Positions 36,031 to 44,320 of a DNA stretch of 64,000 nt are shown in pieces. Source of the stretch: Lachnospiraceae bacterium (GTDB lineage Bacteria > Bacillota > Clostridia > Lachnospirales > Lachnospiraceae); the NCBI GenBank assembly GCA_022799355.1, contig JAAWOG010000013.1:1-64000 (forward strand), in the 5' to 3' direction. Both the position numbers and the translations under genes were made by a program. The notes beneath the pieces were generated by a model, which worked only from the letters and a program-made list of their open reading frames with translations, ran no database searches and was not told the origin of the DNA. The first letter of the stretch is position 1. Every line of letters begins with the position of its first letter.

Positions 36031-36068
36031 AGTCTCAGAGCCTTCCAGAGGAGGGGGCTGAGACTTTT
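36031..36068 (+). terminator. Terminator after ftsH
   Basis: AGTCTCAG-GCC arm (36031-36042) pairs with GGC-CTGAGACT (36056-36065) with a bulge, followed by TTTT. Confidence 0.7.
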
Positions 36069-36103
36069 CTTGACAATAAGCTGGCTCGCGAAGCGTGACA
36101 GCG

Positions 36104-36131
36104 TTTGTTTTCCCTTTTTATGTACTATAAT
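36104..36131 (+). promoter_or_regulatory. Promoter of uvrC
   Basis: A perfect TATAAT (36126-36131) with TTTGTT (36104-36109) 16 nt upstream. Transcription would start about 65 nt before the ATG. Confidence 0.5.
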
Positions 36132-36202
36132 AAAAGGCATAATAACCGAAGAGCAATGTTAACTGATTGACACTGAACCAGAGAGGATGCTGAAAACAGA
36201 TC

Positions 36203-38092
36203 ATGTTTGATATAGAAGAAGAGTTAAAGAAACTGCCGGCAAAGCCCGGCGTATATATTATGCACGATGAGGCGGATACGATCCTCTATGTGGGAAAAGC
36301 GGTGAATCTGCATAACAGGGTGCGTTCTTATTTTCGGAAGATTCACGGCAGGGGACCGCAGATCGAGAAAATGGTACAGCAGATCGCCAGGTTTGAGTAT
36401 ATTGTGACGGATTCCGAGTTAGAAGCGCTGGTGCTTGAGAATAATCTGATTAAAGAGAACAGCCCGAAATATAATACGCTGCTCAAGGATGATAAAACCT
36501 ATCCGTTTATCAAGGTGACGGTGTCGGAGGAGTTTCCGCGGGTACTGTTTTCCCGGGAGATGAAAAAGGACAGATCCCGCTATTTTGGTCCGTACACGAG
36601 TGCGGCGGCGGTGAAAGATACGATCGATCTGTTGAATAAGCTGTTTAAACTGCGCACCTGCAACAGAGTACTTCCGCGGGATGTAGGGCAGGAACGCCCC
36701 TGTCTGAACCATCATATCGGACAGTGCCTTGCGCCCTGTCAGGGGTATATCAGCCGGGAGGAATACAGGGAGCGGGTGGATCAGGCGCTGGATTTTCTTG
36801 GCGGCAATTATAATATGATCCTGAAAGATCTGGAAAAAAAGATGCAGGATGCGGCGGAAGAGTTGAATTTTGAGGAGGCGATCCGCTGCCGGGATCTGTA
36901 TGAAAGTGTGAAGAGCGTTTCCCAGAAACAGAAGATAACCCACAGCGACGGCGAAGACAAGGATGTTATTGCCATGGCACAGGATGAGCAGGATGCGGTC
37001 ATTCAGGTATTTTTTGTCAGAGGAGGAAAACTGATCGGACGGGAACACTACTATATGACAAATGTGTCAGGAGTTCCCGGCAGAGATATTCTGCAGCAGT
37101 TTATCCAGCAGTTCTATGCGGGCACGCCGTTTCTGCCCCGGGAACTGATTCTGCAGGAAAGCGTGGAGGATATGGAAGTGCTGGAGCAGTGGCTCAGCAA
37201 TAAGCGGGGAAGCAGAGTTTATATCAGGGTACCGCAGAAAGGCACAAAGGAAAAACTGGTGGAACTGGCGGGGCAGAACGCGCAGCTCATTCTGTCGAAA
37301 GATAAGGAGAAGATAAAGCGGGAAGAAGGGCGGACTATCGGGGCGGTAAAGGAGATCGCAGCGCTTCTTCATCTGGAACATATCAGCAGAATGGAAGCCT
37401 TTGATATTTCCAATATCAGCGGCTTTGAGAATGTGGGTTCTATGGTAGTCTATGAAAAGGGAAAGCCAAAGCGCAGCGATTACCGCAAATTTAAGATCAG
37501 GACGGTCAGCGGTCCGGATGATTATGCCTGCATGAAGGAGGTACTGACCAGGCGTTTTCTGCATGGTATGGAGGAGCGGGAAGAACTTACGGCGAAAAAA
37601 ATGGATACGGAATACGGTTCTTTTACAAAATTCCCGGATCTGCTTTTGATGGACGGCGGAAAGGGGCAGGTCAATATCGCGCTGGAAGTACTGAAAGAAT
37701 TAAAGATCGATATTCCCGTGTGCGGTATGGTAAAGGATGATAATCACAGGACCAGAGGGCTCTATTTCCACAACAGGGAGATTCCTATCGATAAACATTC
37801 CGAAGGGTTTAAACTGATCACAAGGATTCAGGATGAAGCCCACAGGTTTGCCATAGAGTATCACCGCTCTCTGCGGAGCAAAACCCAGGTGAAATCTGTC
37901 CTGGAGGATATTCCCGGCGTGGGAGAGGCGAGGCGGAAGGCGCTGATGCGGCATTTTAAGTCCATCAATGAGATGAAGGCGGCAACGATAGAACAGCTTT
38001 CGGAAATTCCGGAAATCCCGGAAAATATTGCCAGGGGAATTTATGCGTTTTTTCATCCTGAAGAAGAGAACGGAGGCAATTTTTCCTGTTAA
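36203..38092 (+). CDS. uvrC: Excinuclease ABC subunit C
   Basis: A 629-aa nucleotide excision repair nuclease that cuts on both sides of lesions marked by UvrAB. The GIY-YIG domain is at residues 10-95 (GVYIMHD, ILYVGKA), the UvrB-binding UVR motif near 205-240, the RNase H-like C-terminal nuclease at about 370-530 ([19 protein letters not shown]), and the tandem HhH motif near 570-620 ([13 protein letters not shown]). The start matches the usual [18 protein letters not shown] beginning of the family, though the ribosome site is poor. It opens the run of genes through the Crh-like gene. Confidence 0.97.
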   Translation: MFDIEEELKKLPAKPGVYIMHDEADTILYVGKAVNLHNRVRSYFRKIHGRGPQIEKMVQQIARFEYIVTDSELEALVLENNLIKENSPKYNTLLKDDKTYPFIKVTVSEEFPRVLFSREMKKDRSRYFGPYTSAAAVKDTIDLLNKLFKLRTCNRVLPRDVGQERPCLNHHIGQCLAPCQGYISREEYRERVDQALDFLGGNYNMILKDLEKKMQDAAEELNFEEAIRCRDLYESVKSVSQKQKITHSDGEDKDVIAMAQDEQDAVIQVFFVRGGKLIGREHYYMTNVSGVPGRDILQQFIQQFYAGTPFLPRELILQESVEDMEVLEQWLSNKRGSRVYIRVPQKGTKEKLVELAGQNAQLILSKDKEKIKREEGRTIGAVKEIAALLHLEHISRMEAFDISNISGFENVGSMVVYEKGKPKRSDYRKFKIRTVSGPDDYACMKEVLTRRFLHGMEEREELTAKKMDTEYGSFTKFPDLLLMDGGKGQVNIALEVLKELKIDIPVCGMVKDDNHRTRGLYFHNREIPIDKHSEGFKLITRIQDEAHRFAIEYHRSLRSKTQVKSVLEDIPGVGEARRKALMRHFKSINEMKAATIEQLSEIPEIPENIARGIYAFFHPEEENGGNFSC

Positions 38093-38106
38093 TTTCTGGT
38101 ATGATA

Positions 38107-38134
38107 TGGTATAATATCGGCAGATATTATACCA
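38107..38134. repeat. Perfect 12-bp inverted repeat containing a -10 element
   Basis: TGGTATAATATC (38107-38118), a GGCA loop, then the exact complement (38123-38134). The same 12-mer occurs again at 38185-38196. Each plus-strand copy reads as an extended -10 (TGGTATAAT). It lies 15 nt after uvrC. Confidence 0.7.
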
Positions 38135-38170
38135 GCGCCGAGCGAAGCGAGTGTGCATCGCAAAGCGTAG

Positions 38171-38196
38171 CATGTCGATAGACATGGTATAATATC
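38171..38196 (+). promoter_or_regulatory. Probable hprK promoter with an adjoining palindrome
   Basis: An extended -10 TGGTATAAT (38185-38193) directly abuts the perfect palindrome CATGTC-GATA-GACATG (38171-38186). There is no good -35. The palindrome could be a regulator site placed where it would block polymerase. Confidence 0.55.
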
Positions 38197-38249
38197 CACG
38201 AAGACAGCGGGCATCGCACTGCGGCGTAAAGGAGAAGGAGAGAATAATT

Positions 38250-39185
38250 ATGGCAAGTATTCGTCTGACAAAAGTAATTGAAAAGATGAAGCTGGAAAAT
38301 CTGACACCGGAGCTTGATATTAAAAATGTGAAGATATCACAGCCGGATATCAACAGACCGGCGTTACAGCTGGCCGGTTATCTGGAGCATTTTGCAACGA
38401 CCAGGCTGCAGGTGATGGGGTTTGTGGAATACAGCTATATGATGGGCATGAGTGAAGAAAAAAGAAGAGAGATCTATGACGGGCTTATCCAGGACGACTG
38501 TCCGGGGTTTGTATTTTGCAGAGAACTGGTGCCCGATGAGATCTTTCTGGAAATTGCGAATAAGAAGGGCGTGCCCGTTTTAAATACAAAAAAGGCGACT
38601 TCGGCGTTTATGGCGGAGATTATCCGCTGGCTAAACGTAAAACTGGCTCCCTGTATTTCCGTACATGGCGTGCTGGTGGATGTATATGGGGAAGGCGTGC
38701 TGATTACGGGAGAGAGTGGTATCGGTAAATCTGAGGCGGCGCTGGAGCTGATCAAGAGAGGACACCGCCTTGTGACGGATGATGTGGTGGAACTGCGTAA
38801 AGTGAGTGAAGAGACGCTGATCGGTTCGGCGCCGGATATCACAAAGCATTTTATCGAACTGCGCGGTATCGGCATTGTGGATGTGAAAACGCTGTTTGGT
38901 GTGTCCTGTGTCAGGGAGACGCAGAATATTGATCTTGTGATCAAGCTGGAAGACTGGGATAAAGATAAAGAGTATGACAGACTTGGGCTGCAGGAGGAAT
39001 ATACGGAATATCTGGGGAATAAGATAGTATGTCACAACATTCCGATCAGGCCCGGGCGGAATCTGGCGATTATCTGTGAGGCGGCAGCGGTAAATCATCG
39101 TCAGAAGAAGATGGGCTATAACGCGGCGCAGGAGTTGTATAATCGTGTACAGAGGAATCTGGCGCAGAAGAGGGAAGAAAACTAA
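38250..39185 (+). CDS. hprK: HPr kinase/phosphorylase
   Basis: A 311-aa bifunctional enzyme that phosphorylates or dephosphorylates Ser46 of HPr and Crh according to glycolytic state, and so controls carbon catabolite repression through CcpA. The N-terminal domain (1-130) is followed by the P-loop GESGIGKSE (about 154-162), the HRLVTDDVV block and the C-terminal signature ending IPIRPGRNLA. An AAGGAG site precedes the ATG. A Crh-like substrate is encoded 4 kb downstream in the same run of genes. Confidence 0.96.
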   Translation: MASIRLTKVIEKMKLENLTPELDIKNVKISQPDINRPALQLAGYLEHFATTRLQVMGFVEYSYMMGMSEEKRREIYDGLIQDDCPGFVFCRELVPDEIFLEIANKKGVPVLNTKKATSAFMAEIIRWLNVKLAPCISVHGVLVDVYGEGVLITGESGIGKSEAALELIKRGHRLVTDDVVELRKVSEETLIGSAPDITKHFIELRGIGIVDVKTLFGVSCVRETQNIDLVIKLEDWDKDKEYDRLGLQEEYTEYLGNKIVCHNIPIRPGRNLAIICEAAAVNHRQKKMGYNAAQELYNRVQRNLAQKREEN

Positions 39186-39207
39186 GCGTAAAGGAGAAGG
39201 ACAGAAG

Positions 39208-40155
39208 ATGGGCAATTATGTATTTGGGGTGGACGTTGGGGGAACGTCCGTAAAGATGGGGCTTTTCAATATGGAAGGCATGGCGGTTGACAAGTGGGAG
39301 ATTCCTACCAGAACGGAGGGGAACGGCGAACATATCCTACCTGATATTGCAGAGAGCATTCATAAAAAAATAGCGGAAAAACAGTATGGAAAAGAGGAGA
39401 TTGCGGGCATTGGCATAGCGGTACCGGGACCGGTAAACGGTGCGGGGGTTGTCAATAAAGCCGTAAATCTGGGCTGGAATGTAACACCTGTCAAGGAGAT
39501 TATGGAAAAACTCAGCGGCATTTCGACCGAGGTTGGAAATGACGCAAACGTGGCGGCGCTCGGCGAGATGTGGAAAGGCGGCGGTCAGGGACATACTTCA
39601 CTTGTTATGGTGACGCTGGGAACCGGGATCGGCGGCGGCGTGATCGTGGATGGCAGGCTTGTGACAGGTGCGGACGGAGCAGGCGGTGAGATCGGGCATA
39701 TGCACATTATGGACGATGAGGAAGAGGCGTGTAACTGCGGTTGTAAAGGATGCCTGGAACAGTACGGCTCCGCAACCGGTATTGTGCGGCTGGCAAAGAA
39801 GGTGCTGGCGGAAACCGATGAACCCAGTGTGCTGCGGGATACGGAGATAACGGCAAAAGCAGTATTTGATGCCGTAAAGGAAGGCGATAAGGCGGCCCGG
39901 GAAGCTGCGGAAAGGTTTGGCGAGATACTGGGTAAGGGGCTTGCGGTGATAGCCAGTGTACTGAATCCTGCCGCTTTTGTGATCGGCGGCGGCGTTTCCA
40001 AAGCGGGGGAAATCCTGTTTGACTTCATTCGCCCGCCTTTTGAAAAATATGTGTTCCCTGGCAGCAGGGACGCGAAATTCGTGCTTGCAACACTTGGAAA
40101 TGATGCGGGAATATATGGTGCCGCAAAACTGGTACTGGATGCGGAACAGGAATAA
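39208..40155 (+). CDS. glcK: ROK-family glucokinase
   Basis: A 315-aa cytoplasmic kinase, probably converting glucose to glucose-6-phosphate with ATP. The phosphate loop is DVGGTSVKMG (about residues 8-17), the sugar-binding GNDANVAALGE is near 110, the EIGHM block near 160, and the ROK zinc site CNCGCKGCLE near 175. The ATG at 39208 lies 11 nt from AAGGAG, 22 nt after hprK. No helix-turn-helix is present, so it is an enzyme and not a ROK repressor. Confidence 0.92.
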   Translation: MGNYVFGVDVGGTSVKMGLFNMEGMAVDKWEIPTRTEGNGEHILPDIAESIHKKIAEKQYGKEEIAGIGIAVPGPVNGAGVVNKAVNLGWNVTPVKEIMEKLSGISTEVGNDANVAALGEMWKGGGQGHTSLVMVTLGTGIGGGVIVDGRLVTGADGAGGEIGHMHIMDDEEEACNCGCKGCLEQYGSATGIVRLAKKVLAETDEPSVLRDTEITAKAVFDAVKEGDKAAREAAERFGEILGKGLAVIASVLNPAAFVIGGGVSKAGEILFDFIRPPFEKYVFPGSRDAKFVLATLGNDAGIYGAAKLVLDAEQE

Positions 40156-40166
40156 GGGGCTGGATA

Positions 40167-41078
40167 TTGAGAGCGGAAATCATAGCGGAAATAGAACGGA
40201 TACTGCCTGAAAAACAGATCCTCAGGCAGGAGCCGATGAAACTGCATACAACTTTTCGGGCAGGCGGCAGAGCGGAATTGTTTCTGGAAATAAAGACAGA
40301 TTATGAGCTGCAAAAATTGCTTACATTTTTTAAGGAAAGTGGTACAAAATACTTTGTAGTAGGGAATGGAAGCAACCTTCTGGTCAGTGATAACGGCTAT
40401 GACGGCGCGATCCTTCATATTGCGGAAGGATTTGACAATATCGCTGTGGCTGATGAAAAAATAATAGTCGGAGCCGGCGCTTTGCTTAGCAGGACGGCGT
40501 CTGCGGCGCTCGAGCATTCCCTTACGGGGCTTGAGTTTGCCTCCGGGATTCCGGGTTCCGTCGGAGGCGGTGCGGTGATGAATGCAGGCGCCTACGAGGG
40601 CGAGATGAGCCAGGTGATAAGCAGGGTGAAGGGCATCACGCCGGACGGCGGCAGGGTGGAATATAGTAATCAGGAGTTGGATTTCGGGTATCGCAAGAGC
40701 CTGTTAAAGCGGGAAAAGATTGTGGTGACGGAAGTGGAATTTCAGCTTGCCGGAGGCATAAGAAAAGAAATTTCAGCGAAAATGGCGGACTTTGCGGAAC
40801 GAAGGCGGGTGAAGCAGCCGCTGGAATATCCCAGTGCGGGAAGCACATTTAAGAGGCCGGAAGGATACTTTGCCGGAAAGCTGATCATGGATGCCGGAAT
40901 GCGGGGGTATTGTGTAGGCGGCGCTCAGGTTTCGGAGAAGCATTGCGGTTTTATTATCAATAAGGGCGGCGCAACTGCCGCGGATATCCGGCAGCTTATG
41001 AGAGAAGTACAAAACAGGGTGAAAGAGCAGTTCGGTGTGGAACTGGAGCCCGAAGTGATATATCTGGGAGAGGAATGA
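40167..41078 (+). CDS. murB: UDP-N-acetylenolpyruvoylglucosamine reductase
   Basis: A 303-aa FAD enzyme that reduces UDP-GlcNAc-enolpyruvate to UDP-MurNAc in peptidoglycan synthesis. FAD-binding blocks are NGSNLLV (about 70-76) and GIPGSVGG (about 128-135). The catalytic Ser is in PSAGSTFKRP (about 226-235) and a C-terminal Glu is in LEPEVIYLG. The start is a TTG: it gives the full usual N-terminus ending in HTTFRAGG, while the next ATG would remove 23 residues. Confidence 0.96.
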   Translation: MRAEIIAEIERILPEKQILRQEPMKLHTTFRAGGRAELFLEIKTDYELQKLLTFFKESGTKYFVVGNGSNLLVSDNGYDGAILHIAEGFDNIAVADEKIIVGAGALLSRTASAALEHSLTGLEFASGIPGSVGGGAVMNAGAYEGEMSQVISRVKGITPDGGRVEYSNQELDFGYRKSLLKREKIVVTEVEFQLAGGIRKEISAKMADFAERRRVKQPLEYPSAGSTFKRPEGYFAGKLIMDAGMRGYCVGGAQVSEKHCGFIINKGGATAADIRQLMREVQNRVKEQFGVELEPEVIYLGEE

Positions 41079-41116
41079 TCAGACAGCGGAAGTAGAGAGA
41101 TACAAAAGGAGCCGAT

Positions 41117-41977
41117 ATGAGATTTGTGGTTGTGACGGGTATGAGCGGCGGCGGAAAAAGTACGGCATTGAGGATGTTGGAGGATGCGGGCTTTTATTGT
41201 GTGGATAATCTGCCGGTCTCTTTGGTGGAGATGTTTGTGGATATGGTTTCTCTGCCGGGAACGGAGGCTTCCAAGGTAGCACTCGGTCTGGATGTGCGGA
41301 GCGGACAGTCCTTTCAGGAAGCGGAAAGTATTCTGGACAAGCTGAGAGAGAAAGGGTTTGTCTATGAGATATTGTTTCTGGATGCGGGAGAGAGGGTGCT
41401 TTTAAAGCGCTATAAGGAGACAAGAAGGCGGCATCCGCTCTCTCTTTCCGGTGAGAGGATCGAGGGGGGAATACAAAGAGAGAGGGAGATTCTGCGCAAG
41501 ATCCGGGAGAAGGCGGATTATGTTATTGACACGTCCAATTTGCTGACCAGGGAATTAAAAGAAGAACTGGACCGCATTTTTATCCGAAATGAGGAATATA
41601 ACAGCCTTATGATAAATGTTGTGTCCTTTGGATTTAAGCATGGCATCCCTGCGGATGCGGACCTTGTGTTTGATGTACGTTTTTTGCCCAATCCTTTTTA
41701 TATAGAAGAGCTGAAACAGCACACGGGAAATGAAAAGGAAGTGCAGGATTTTGTGATGGGACATCCGGAGAGCCATGAATTTCTGGATAAGCTGGCGGAT
41801 ATGCTCACATTTTTGATTCCCAACTATATCAAGGAAGGGAAATATCAGCTTGTGATAGGAATAGGCTGTACCGGCGGAAAGCACAGGAGTGTGACGCTGG
41901 CTAACATGCTCTATGGGAGGCTGAAGGATAAGGGCAGTTATGGGCTGAAACTCAGCCACAGAGATATCGGAATCTGA
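41117..41977 (+). CDS. rapZ: RapZ/YvcJ nucleotide-binding protein
   Basis: A 286-aa P-loop protein. Walker A is GMSGGGKST (about residues 8-16); the C-terminal domain carries GCTGGKHRSV (about 252-261), which in E. coli RapZ binds RNA and glucosamine-6-phosphate. In Gram-positives (YvcJ) the role is less clear. It precedes whiA as is usual, but the gene usually between them, yvcK (gluconeogenesis/cell-wall factor), is missing. Confidence 0.94.
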   Translation: MRFVVVTGMSGGGKSTALRMLEDAGFYCVDNLPVSLVEMFVDMVSLPGTEASKVALGLDVRSGQSFQEAESILDKLREKGFVYEILFLDAGERVLLKRYKETRRRHPLSLSGERIEGGIQREREILRKIREKADYVIDTSNLLTRELKEELDRIFIRNEEYNSLMINVVSFGFKHGIPADADLVFDVRFLPNPFYIEELKQHTGNEKEVQDFVMGHPESHEFLDKLADMLTFLIPNYIKEGKYQLVIGIGCTGGKHRSVTLANMLYGRLKDKGSYGLKLSHRDIGI

Positions 41978-42059
41978 GTTTATCAGGGAAAGTGAGTGCG
42001 CATTGCGGGCGTACTGATACGAAGCGGCATGTTATGATGACAGAAGGGGAGGCGCTGCC

Positions 42060-42944
42060 TTGTCTTTTTCGGGAGAAGTAAAAGAAGAATTATTAAAGCA
42101 GTATGCATCATCCGTGCATTGTATTTATGCGGAACTGTCTGCGATCGTTCTCTTTGGGGACAGGCAGCGGGTAAAAGCGGATTATTTGAAGTTTTTGCCG
42201 GAAAATGGGGAAATAACGGTTTTTTTAAACACAGAGAATGATTTTGTGCGACGAAAAGCCTTTACATTGTGCAAAAAAAACATTAATATAAAGATTGATG
42301 CAGAAAAAGGGCAGTTGATATTTCCAGCGGAATTTATAAGGGAACATCTGATGCCCGGGCTGAGCGGCAGGCTTGAGAGGCAGTGCTGCAGAAGGGCTTT
42401 TCTGCGGGGGGCTTTTCTCAGTATAGGCTCTATGAGCGATCCGGGAAAGAGCTACCATCTGGAATTTGATTGTATCCGGGAGGAGAGGGCAAAGCTTCTG
42501 CGGGATTTGATTGTGGGATTTGATATTCCGGCAAAGATCGCTCTGCGGAAAAAGTATTATGTGGTTTATATAAAAGAGGGTTCTGCCATATGCGACATGC
42601 TGAATATTATAGGGGCGCATGTGTCGCTGATGGATTTTGAAAATTACAGGATTGTAAAAGAAGTAAGAAATTCCGTCAACAGAAAGGTAAATTGCGAGAC
42701 GGCAAATATTGCGAAGACGGTAAATGCGGCAGCGGGACAGGTGCGGGATATCATGCTGATACAACAAACCCGGGGGCTTGGGAACCTGCCGAAGAATTTG
42801 CGGGAGATGGCAGAGCTTCGTCTGGAGCATCAGGAAGCTACACTGCAGGAATTGGGGGAATTGTTGAAACCTCCGGTAGGAAAGTCCGGGGTAAACCATA
42901 GATTAAGGAAGCTTAGTGAGATTGCGGAAAGCATGAGAAAGTAG
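42060..42944 (+). CDS. whiA: DNA-binding protein WhiA
   Basis: A 294-aa regulator built of two LAGLIDADG-like homing-endonuclease folds (about 15-200) without catalytic use, and a C-terminal helix-turn-helix (about 215-290, including TLQELGELL and SGVNHRLRKL). In actinobacteria it controls sporulation; in Firmicutes it affects division and fatty acid make-up. The start is a TTG at 42060, preceded by AAGGGGAGG, and the protein then starts MSFSGEVKEEL as the family does. Confidence 0.95.
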   Translation: MSFSGEVKEELLKQYASSVHCIYAELSAIVLFGDRQRVKADYLKFLPENGEITVFLNTENDFVRRKAFTLCKKNINIKIDAEKGQLIFPAEFIREHLMPGLSGRLERQCCRRAFLRGAFLSIGSMSDPGKSYHLEFDCIREERAKLLRDLIVGFDIPAKIALRKKYYVVYIKEGSAICDMLNIIGAHVSLMDFENYRIVKEVRNSVNRKVNCETANIAKTVNAAAGQVRDIMLIQQTRGLGNLPKNLREMAELRLEHQEATLQELGELLKPPVGKSGVNHRLRKLSEIAESMRK

Positions 42945-42960
42945 TGAGAGGAGAAAAGTT

Positions 42961-43218
42961 ATGTTGGAAAAATCTATGAAGATTCAGTTGAAAAATGGGC
43001 TTGAAGCGCGGCCTGTTGCAGTTCTTGTACAGGTAGCGAGTCAGCATGAGAGTTCGGTTTATATTGAATCTGCCGGGAAAAAGGTTAATGCCAAGAGTAT
43101 TATGGGTATGATGAGCCTGGGGCTTGACAGCGGCGCGGAGATCAATGTGGTCGCAGACGGAAAGGATGAGGCAGAGGCAATCTCAAGTATCGAAAAGTTC
43201 TTAAGTGATAAGGACTGA
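42961..43218 (+). CDS. crh: Crh-like HPr-family protein with Glu at position 15
   Basis: An 85-aa HPr fold. The PTS phosphorylation site His15 is replaced by Glu (GLEARPV), so it cannot carry phosphate from enzyme I. Bacillus Crh has Gln here. Ser46 and its surroundings (NAKSIMGMMSLG) are kept, so it should still be a substrate of the HprK encoded upstream and could serve as a CcpA corepressor. As in Bacillus, it follows whiA directly (16 nt). AGAGGAG precedes the ATG. The symbol is by position and residue pattern. Confidence 0.88.
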   Translation: MLEKSMKIQLKNGLEARPVAVLVQVASQHESSVYIESAGKKVNAKSIMGMMSLGLDSGAEINVVADGKDEAEAISSIEKFLSDKD

Positions 43219-43310
43219 GATGGAAAAATAGCCGGAGTTCCCGGTAATTTTCGGGGCGGTTTCCGGTTATCATAATAAAATACAAAAATATTAAATGGAG
43301 GTACAAGGAT

Positions 43311-44249
43311 ATGCCATTAGTAACAACAAAGGAAATGTTTGAGAAAGCATATAAGGGCGGTTATGCCATTGGTGCTTTCAACGTAAACAACATGGAGATC
43401 GTTCAGGGTATCACAGAGGCTTGTGCTGAGGAGAAAGCTCCGGTTATTCTGCAGGTTTCCAAAGGGGCTCGTGCTTATGCAAACCATAATTATCTGGTGA
43501 AGCTGGTTGAGGCTGCTATTGCCTGCAATCCTGATCTGCCCATCGCACTGCACTTAGATCACGGTCCGGATTTTGAAACATGTAAGTCCTGTATCGACGG
43601 CGGATTTACTTCCGTTATGATTGATGCTTCTTCTAAACCCTTTGAAGAGAATATCGAGATCACAAAGAGGGTGGTAGAGTATGCGCATGAACACGGTGTA
43701 GTAGTGGAAGCTGAACTTGGCACACTGGCAGGCGTGGAAGACGATGTAAAGGTATCTGCTGAAGATTCCTCTTATACCCGTCCTGAAGAAGTAGCGGAGT
43801 TTGTTGAAAAGACAGGCTGTGACTCCCTGGCTATCGCAATCGGCACAAGCCATGGCGCATACAAATTCAAACCCGGCACAAACCCTCAGCTTCGCTTTGA
43901 TGTGCTGCATGAGTGCGAAAAGATGATCCCGGGATTCCCGATCGTACTGCACGGTTCTTCTTCCGTTCCGCAGGAATATGTTGAGATGATCAACAAGTTC
44001 GGCGGCGCAATGCCCGGTGCTATCGGCGTTCCTGAAGATCAGCTCCGTGAAGCGGCTCGCTCTGCGGTATGTAAGATCAACATTGATTCCGATCTGCGTC
44101 TTGCTATGACAGGCACGATCCGTCAGTTCTTCGCAGAGCATCCGGACAAGTTTGATCCCCGTGAGTATCTGAAACCCGCTCGTGCTAACATTAAGGAAAT
44201 GGTTCGCCATAAACTGGTTAACGTTCTGGGATGTAACGGAAAAGCTTAA
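43311..44249 (+). CDS. fba: Class II fructose-bisphosphate aldolase
   Basis: A 312-aa zinc-dependent glycolytic/gluconeogenic enzyme splitting fructose-1,6-bisphosphate. The barrel carries HLDHGPDFE (about residues 79-87, the first His being a zinc ligand, Asp catalytic), EAELG (about 134-138), the SHGAYKF segment (about 181-187), HGSSSVP (about 210-216) and NIDSDLR (about 236-242). Codon use is strongly biased, as expected of an abundant enzyme. The leader (43219-43310) forms a nested hairpin (CCGGA...TCCGG) before the GGAGG site. Confidence 0.96.
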   Translation: MPLVTTKEMFEKAYKGGYAIGAFNVNNMEIVQGITEACAEEKAPVILQVSKGARAYANHNYLVKLVEAAIACNPDLPIALHLDHGPDFETCKSCIDGGFTSVMIDASSKPFEENIEITKRVVEYAHEHGVVVEAELGTLAGVEDDVKVSAEDSSYTRPEEVAEFVEKTGCDSLAIAIGTSHGAYKFKPGTNPQLRFDVLHECEKMIPGFPIVLHGSSSVPQEYVEMINKFGGAMPGAIGVPEDQLREAARSAVCKINIDSDLRLAMTGTIRQFFAEHPDKFDPREYLKPARANIKEMVRHKLVNVLGCNGKA

Positions 44250-44270
44250 GAAGTATCGGAAAGAATACGA

Positions 44271-44320
44271 AATAAAATAAGAAAAAGCGGCTGCTTCATG
44301 CCGCTTTTTCTTATTTTATT
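44271..44320. terminator. Perfect 21-bp bidirectional terminator
   Basis: 44271-44291 is the exact complement of 44300-44320 with an 8-nt loop. The stem ends in long A and T tracts, so it terminates both fba and the convergent symporter gene, whose stop lies at its right edge. Confidence 0.93.

Noticed and set aside
35094..36140. Long minus-strand frame opposite the ftsH repeats
   Set aside because: Its apparent repeats are the reverse reading of the NPYQNG units. The plus-strand frame keeps the peptide while silent positions vary, so the plus strand is the coding one.
42225..42899. Minus-strand frame opposite whiA
   Set aside because: It is antisense to a conserved gene and has no ribosome site.
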